Part shown: positions 5,701 to 8,069 of the stretch, piece after piece | How the letters are laid out: each line of letters opens with the position of its first letter | Numbering within the stretch: position 1 is the stretch's first letter | Source: an uncultured Clostridia bacterium | GTDB taxonomy: Bacteria > Bacillota > Clostridia > Christensenellales > CAG-917 | Assembly (NCBI GenBank): GCA_947629635.1 | Contig: CANREO010000037.1 | Coordinates: forward strand, 1 to 8,069 | DNA length: 8,069 nucleotides | Reading direction: 5' to 3' | The notes under the pieces: generated by a model | The model's input: only the letters and a program-made list of their open reading frames with translations | Told to the model about the DNA's origin: nothing | Database searches by the model: none | Translations under genes and position numbers: made by a program

Positions 5701-7187
5701 CGAAGGGTCAGACAAAAGCTACGATCTACCTCTCGGGCGAGGCGAGCGCCAGCGGCGACAACAAAATAATCATCAACAACACGGCCGACGGCGAGTGGAC
5801 AAAATACACTTTCTATATACAAGTAGGCAAGACAAGCGTGTCTTTACGGCTCAATTTGTGGCTGGGCGAAGATATCAAATATATTGCCAACGACGACGGT
5901 TCCGAAGGATATGAGCAGGCCAAAGAAGCGGCGAAATCTGCCGGCGCGGTATTCTTTGACAATGTCAGAAGAGAGACGATCGAGAAGGACGAATATGACG
6001 CTGCCGTAAATGGCGACGGCACAAAAGTCATTTCCTTTATGATAGACAGCTTCGGCGCTATCTCCGACGACATCGGTCAGAGAGGCTCACTGCAATCCCC
6101 CAACGGTTGGAGCGGATCCATTGACAACTCTGCTCTCAGTTCATCCAACTCAAGAATGGGCGTCATCTACGCAGATAGGAGCGGCGATTTCTTCGAGACT
6201 GAAGAAGTAGACGGCGAAACATACGTAAAGATCCTCGGCAAATCCTACACCGAATCCGATGTCGAATACACCGCGGACGAACTCAACGAAGCCATATCGG
6301 CAGCCGATCGCAATGACGCAAAATATCAGGGTATGTCCGACGACGAGTTCAACGCTGCGATCGAAGCGGAATTGCGTGAAAGCAAGCTCAACGAGCTAAA
6401 GAAGAACAATTGGTTGCCCGTATCCGAGTTATACACTCGCCCACAGGGCGAACAACCCGGTCAGCCCGGACAGATCCTAATCATCAACAATACCGTAAAG
6501 AGCGCGTACACCTATAAGAGCAGTTCCAACACCCTCACAGACGGCAAGATGTACAAAATAAGCGTCTGGGTGCGCACTTACGGTTTGAGCGACGGCGAAA
6601 AAGAAGGCGCGTATATCGAGCTTTACCTCGGTTCCGCAAACGACGCGAGCAACCCGTTCAGATTCGAAGCAATAAAGGCAAACGATTGGACTGAATATAC
6701 ATTCTATGTTAAAGCAGTAGACGACGACGTGACCTCTGTCACCATCAATCTCTCGTTGGGCAAATACATCACGACCGACGGAGATAACGGCGATCAGACA
6801 GTCACGGGCACCACTAGCGGCTATGCGATGTTCGACGACGTCTCGTTTGTGGAGATCACGGATGAGGATGAATTCGAAAAGGCGCTTGCCGACGCCGAGG
6901 AAAACGAGTTTTTACTCGCCAAAGAGATCAACTCCGAGGACAAAGGCGACGTGAATGAAGGCGAAGAAGGCACCACGGAAACGCCGGGATTCAATCTCGA
7001 TTATCTGTGGTGGATGATACCCACCCTCGTGCTCGGACTCGTCATAATCATCGTGCTTGTTGTGTTTATCATCCGCAAGTTGCGCAAGCCGGGCAAGGCT
7101 GCCGACAAGGTTGTCAAGGTAGAAGCTCCGCAGACGGTGCAGGCGATCAACGAAAAGCGTGAGAGATACGACGAAGACAAGGAGTAA
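2646..7187 (+). CDS. Giant surface lipoprotein with five carbohydrate-binding-like modules and a C-terminal membrane anchor
   Basis: I do not recognise a named family for this 1513-residue protein. It begins with a lipoprotein signal peptide (lipobox LVAC, modified Cys 27) and an Asp-rich spacer. Five diverged beta-sandwich-like modules follow at about residues 46-258, 304-572, 641-850, 873-1113 and 1129-1405. Each shows the same order: NGxF or PxGW near its start, a variable insert, a [YF]x[IL][ST][VL][DW]V strand, W-x-x-[YV]-x-F-Y-[ILV], then G-x-x-[FY]-[FL]-[DA]. This order resembles CBM4/9-type and related galactose-binding-like folds, so binding of cell-wall or external glycans is a reasonable inference. 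An acidic stretch, a membrane helix (about 1454-1476) and a charged tail of 37 residues end the protein. No catalytic motif is visible. Start: the ATG at 2646 gives the signal peptide and has a weak AGGT upstream. Followed by an intrinsic terminator. Confidence 0.9.
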   Translation: MNKKKFVVLTLLLVVIFTLTTCLLVACDTDVDDDVNQETVEATEGLLISNGDFKVVDTSDDAYPRRITSWTGAKMYSSGDFRDDVIAGAINLDETSYAANKATWSDNDDTIKNLLKKGDSYGNDDNIKNALMIYMPEEGTDNDGNKIHGATAYGFTSSSFTLAKGSYYKLTVDVLTYNIQGDADCGARIYISSATYAEAYGIKTDGAWRTYEFYLESSPTSSTNLSVMLGLGKYSSSFTTGKTTGYAFFDNVVLKKLTDDEVATDDVANEHVANPSSLFREKEYAELAQQQTAPQNGVYTITATLKVPNGHFEFGSSTRSQSGAPNLWSHVTGNSGKGDDAAPASIGINATLDTAKIADEFQNYSGTYYYKSLTDSVVQSFKPASHLEGYIDAISSNANKLGKNIFMLSQQLMTAQGIKTSGKITIEKGKSYVISLDVYTVGIHGAGVSLILSGSDGPDIEIKGISAQKSSNVFIGNRQLDPNSNYSTFVDGSDDGNSTNAWQTYKFYIKGNPYIDYSYNMEVWLGTGGNSDNRKVSYRRCNSSGTESTVTTYDANGTYANGWVFLDEFRLKEREYDAAPDETHLYSDGNTLDLTESGDSYKAISVDLSEVENLFGDNESNVLADAQASNSSSLKDEHRDDVTVIGKGAPTGWESHFFDAEGKNKPLIKDIIKEGVVNISTQEAFNGIEGLENAVYPDIPYNMPNKNAYAVFASSDSRFEVETADITIAKNTFYRISLWVKTVDVKSTSGIKIYLLDKTEDSEADPDKYEEKVLKSTSSFINTTDYDEYFNDWCEVKFYIRGSVEEDKTVSLKFTFGEGDKFNTSTLTSGAMYLANFNRTEITYSNFTAAGSGSTYQIIQNFASDDAPTYSKFTNGLFDSYDLDDEHMEQNKTLAEQNVAIYPLNWTLSDNTLNANTSESNLFAGVIGLNTADKDMGNSFTSSIQATTATNLDESFFNSFYNDIDTTDPSSETFAEGLGGPNFLAIGSKTADKFAVGFASDSFSLSANTYYSISVWAKTKGQTKATIYLSGEASASGDNKIIINNTADGEWTKYTFYIQVGKTSVSLRLNLWLGEDIKYIANDDGSEGYEQAKEAAKSAGAVFFDNVRRETIEKDEYDAAVNGDGTKVISFMIDSFGAISDDIGQRGSLQSPNGWSGSIDNSALSSSNSRMGVIYADRSGDFFETEEVDGETYVKILGKSYTESDVEYTADELNEAISAADRNDAKYQGMSDDEFNAAIEAELRESKLNELKKNNWLPVSELYTRPQGEQPGQPGQILIINNTVKSAYTYKSSSNTLTDGKMYKISVWVRTYGLSDGEKEGAYIELYLGSANDASNPFRFEAIKANDWTEYTFYVKAVDDDVTSVTINLSLGKYITTDGDNGDQTVTGTTSGYAMFDDVSFVEITDEDEFEKALADAEENEFLLAKEINSEDKGDVNEGEEGTTETPGFNLDYLWWMIPTLVLGLVIIIVLVVFIIRKLRKPGKAADKVVKVEAPQTVQAINEKRERYDEDKE
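2781..3419 (+). other. Module 1 of the giant surface protein (about residues 46-258)
   Basis: Opens with SNGDF (49-53) and TSW (68-70). Core strands are YYKLTVDVLT (167-176), WRTYEFYLE (208-216) and GYAFFDNV (245-252). Spacing between the strand, the W motif and the G motif is about 41 and 37 residues, close to the shortest of the five. The strand carries Asp where modules 3-5 carry Trp. Confidence 0.65.
3555..4361 (+). other. Module 2 of the giant surface protein (about residues 304-572)
   Basis: Opens with PNGHFEF (308-314). Core strands are SYVISLDVYT (431-440), WQTYKFYIK (502-510) and GWVFLDEF (562-569). This module has the longest gaps between core strands (about 70 and 60 residues), filled by Ser/Gly/Asn-rich loops. 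Like module 1 it has Asp in the first core strand. Confidence 0.65.
4566..5195 (+). other. Module 3 of the giant surface protein (about residues 641-850)
   Basis: Opens with APTGW (Trp 653). Core strands are FYRISLWVKT (733-742), WCEVKFYIR (793-801) and GAMYLANF (830-837). It is the most diverged copy: the final strand lacks the Asp of FFDN. A linker of about 65 residues separates it from module 2. Confidence 0.6.
5262..5984 (+). other. Module 4 of the giant surface protein (about residues 873-1113)
   Basis: Opens with TNGLFDS (Gly 876) and NWTLS. Core strands are TYYSISVWAKT (1009-1019), WTKYTFYIQ (1051-1059) and GAVFFDNV (1100-1107). An Asn/Ser/Thr-rich insert of roughly 50 residues lies between the opening motif and the first core strand. 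Confidence 0.65.
6030..6860 (+). other. Module 5 of the giant surface protein (about residues 1129-1405), with a helical insertion
   Basis: Opens with SPNGW (Trp 1155). Core strands are MYKISVWVRT (1302-1311), WTEYTFYVK (1348-1356) and GYAMFDDV (1392-1399). Between opener and core sits a highly charged, probably helical segment (about 1208-1254), then a Pro/Gly/Gln hinge (1266-1276). No other copy has these. Confidence 0.65.
7005..7073 (+). other. C-terminal membrane helix of the giant surface protein
   Basis: Residues 1454-1476 are uninterruptedly hydrophobic, starting with LWWMIP and ending in VFII. The basic RKLRK follows at once, which predicts an outside-to-inside helix with a cytoplasmic tail of 37 residues. 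It is not an LPXTG sorting signal: no such motif precedes it and the tail is too long. Confidence 0.88.
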
Positions 7188-7210
7188 AGTCTGCAAACTC
7201 ATATTTTGTG

Positions 7211-7240
7211 GGGCGTGCGATCTGCACGCCCTTTTATTTT
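7211..7240 (+). terminator. Intrinsic terminator of the giant surface protein gene
   Basis: GGGCGTGC (7211-7218) and GCACGCCC (7224-7231) form a perfect 8-bp GC-rich stem around a 5-base loop, followed by TTTTATTTT (7232-7240). It lies 23 bases after the TAA and separates this gene from the downstream flippase gene. Confidence 0.93.
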
Positions 7241-7279
7241 GCTTTACGCAAACGAATTATTTACTCTCGATTATCATAA

Positions 7280-7308
7280 GTTTTTGCAGTGAACAAAACT
7301 GCAAAAGC
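7280..7308 (+). promoter_or_regulatory. Inverted repeat enclosing the GTG start of the flippase gene
   Basis: TTTTGCAGT (7282-7290) is the exact complement of ACTGCAAAA (7298-7306), with a 7-base loop. A further T-G and a G-C pair extend it to 11 positions. The first two bases of the GTG start (7289-7291) are in the stem and the third is in the loop, so the RNA fold would hide the initiation site. Confidence 0.55.
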
Positions 7309-8069
7309 GTTTTCAATAGTCACAGGTTTTTCCATATTGACGAGGCTGATAGCTTTCGTATTCAAAATATGGATGTCGCGCGCGCTCGGAGCCGAGACCG
7401 TTGGTCTGTATCAAATTGCCATGAGCGTATTGATGATGCTCTTTACGCTGACATCGGGCGCGCCCACGGTACTGTCTCGCAAAGTCGCCGAAGCGCGAAA
7501 CGACATTAAAAAGCAAAACTCGCTTACAACCGCTTCTCTGCTATTGGGATTGGGGCTCTCGGCAATATTGACGCTCGCCTTTTTCCTATTTAGAAACAAG
7601 CTCGGCTTTTTATTTTCCGACGAAAGATGTTTGCCGATCTTCCTTATCATGCTACCCACGCTTATCACCTCAACGTTGTACGCCTCGTTTAGAAGTTGGT
7701 TTTGGGGCAGAAAAAGTTTTTTGGCTTTTTCATCTACGGAGATGATCGACGAGATAATAAAGATCGTGCTCTCAGTGATATTTGCCGGAGGTTTGATTTC
7801 GACGATCGATGGCGCCGAAGGCATTGCGCTCGCCATGACTCTGTCAGACCTTATCTGCGTGCTTTTGCTGGTGGTAATGTATTTTATATCGGGCGGTCGC
7901 TTATGCAAACCAAGCGGCTTTAAGGAGCTTACGCTGCGCACTATTCCCCTTTCGGCGACTCGCATAATCACATCGCTTACAACATCTCTCACCGCGCTTG
8001 TAATACCTCAGATGCTCGTCAAATACGGCATGAGCATATCGGATGCCACAGCTGCCTACGGCAGAGTGT
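7289..8069 (+). CDS. SpoVB-like MOP-superfamily polysaccharide/lipid flippase (3' end beyond window)
   Basis: A GTG at 7289 opens 260 codons that run off the right edge. GTG is the only common start before the conserved N-terminus, because an in-frame TAA lies at 7277-7279. The sequence resembles the stage V sporulation protein B / polysaccharide biosynthesis branch of the MOP exporters: a helix at about 9-29, SRALGAETVGLYQIAMSV (30-47), SGAPTVLSRKVAEA (56-69), then alternating helices and short charged loops, with TRII and ISDATAAYGRV near the edge matching the second half-domain of SpoVB-type proteins. About seven helices of an expected 12-14 are present. Such proteins move lipid-linked sugars across the membrane for peptidoglycan, cortex or surface polysaccharide. 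No clear Shine-Dalgarno or strong promoter is visible in the 48 bases after the terminator. Which MOP subfamily member this is remains open. Confidence 0.85.
   Translation, partial: MNKTAKAFSIVTGFSILTRLIAFVFKIWMSRALGAETVGLYQIAMSVLMMLFTLTSGAPTVLSRKVAEARNDIKKQNSLTTASLLLGLGLSAILTLAFFLFRNKLGFLFSDERCLPIFLIMLPTLITSTLYASFRSWFWGRKSFLAFSSTEMIDEIIKIVLSVIFAGGLISTIDGAEGIALAMTLSDLICVLLLVVMYFISGGRLCKPSGFKELTLRTIPLSATRIITSLTTSLTALVIPQMLVKYGMSISDATAAYGRV

Noticed and set aside
7005..7187. LPXTG sortase anchor at the C-terminus of the giant protein
   Set aside because: No LPXTG-like motif precedes the helix, and the tail after it is 37 residues, longer than in sortase substrates.

Overview
The window looks like a piece of a chromosome from a Clostridia-like Gram-positive bacterium. 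This is inferred from four things: an exopolyphosphatase with a C-terminal HD-type region, a SpoVB-type lipid/polysaccharide flippase, a half-size TauE/SafE transporter pair, and a surface lipoprotein anchored for a single-membrane envelope. No RNA gene, mobile element or CRISPR array is visible, and codon use looks alike across all genes.

Left part, minus strand (1-2439). Reading leftward, two consecutive half-size TauE/SafE membrane transporter genes (2439-2014, then 1980-1612) are followed by a Ppx/GppA-type exopolyphosphatase gene (1433 to beyond the left edge). The phosphatase gene has its own strong promoter, which starts nine bases past the end of the second transporter gene, and a leader of about 135 nt. 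That leader carries three decamers spaced at exactly 10 bp and a 12-bp perfect palindrome.

Centre (2440-7240). A 206-bp divergent intergenic region holds a plausible plus-strand promoter and a leader with two hairpins and a repeated sequence box. It drives one very large gene (2646-7187, 1513 aa). The protein has a lipoprotein signal peptide, five diverged copies of a carbohydrate-binding-like beta-sandwich module, a C-terminal membrane helix and a short charged tail. No catalytic domain is recognisable. It ends at a clear intrinsic terminator (7211-7240). This is the most unusual object in the window.

Right part (7289-8069). A GTG-started gene for a MOP-superfamily flippase of the SpoVB/polysaccharide-export type runs off the right edge. 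Its start codon lies inside a strong inverted repeat and has no good Shine-Dalgarno sequence, so translation may be controlled.

How the genes work together is only partly readable. The left cluster combines anion export with polyphosphate or (p)ppGpp metabolism. The right part combines a putative glycan-binding surface protein with an envelope lipid-linked-sugar flippase. The terminator suggests these last two are separate transcripts.
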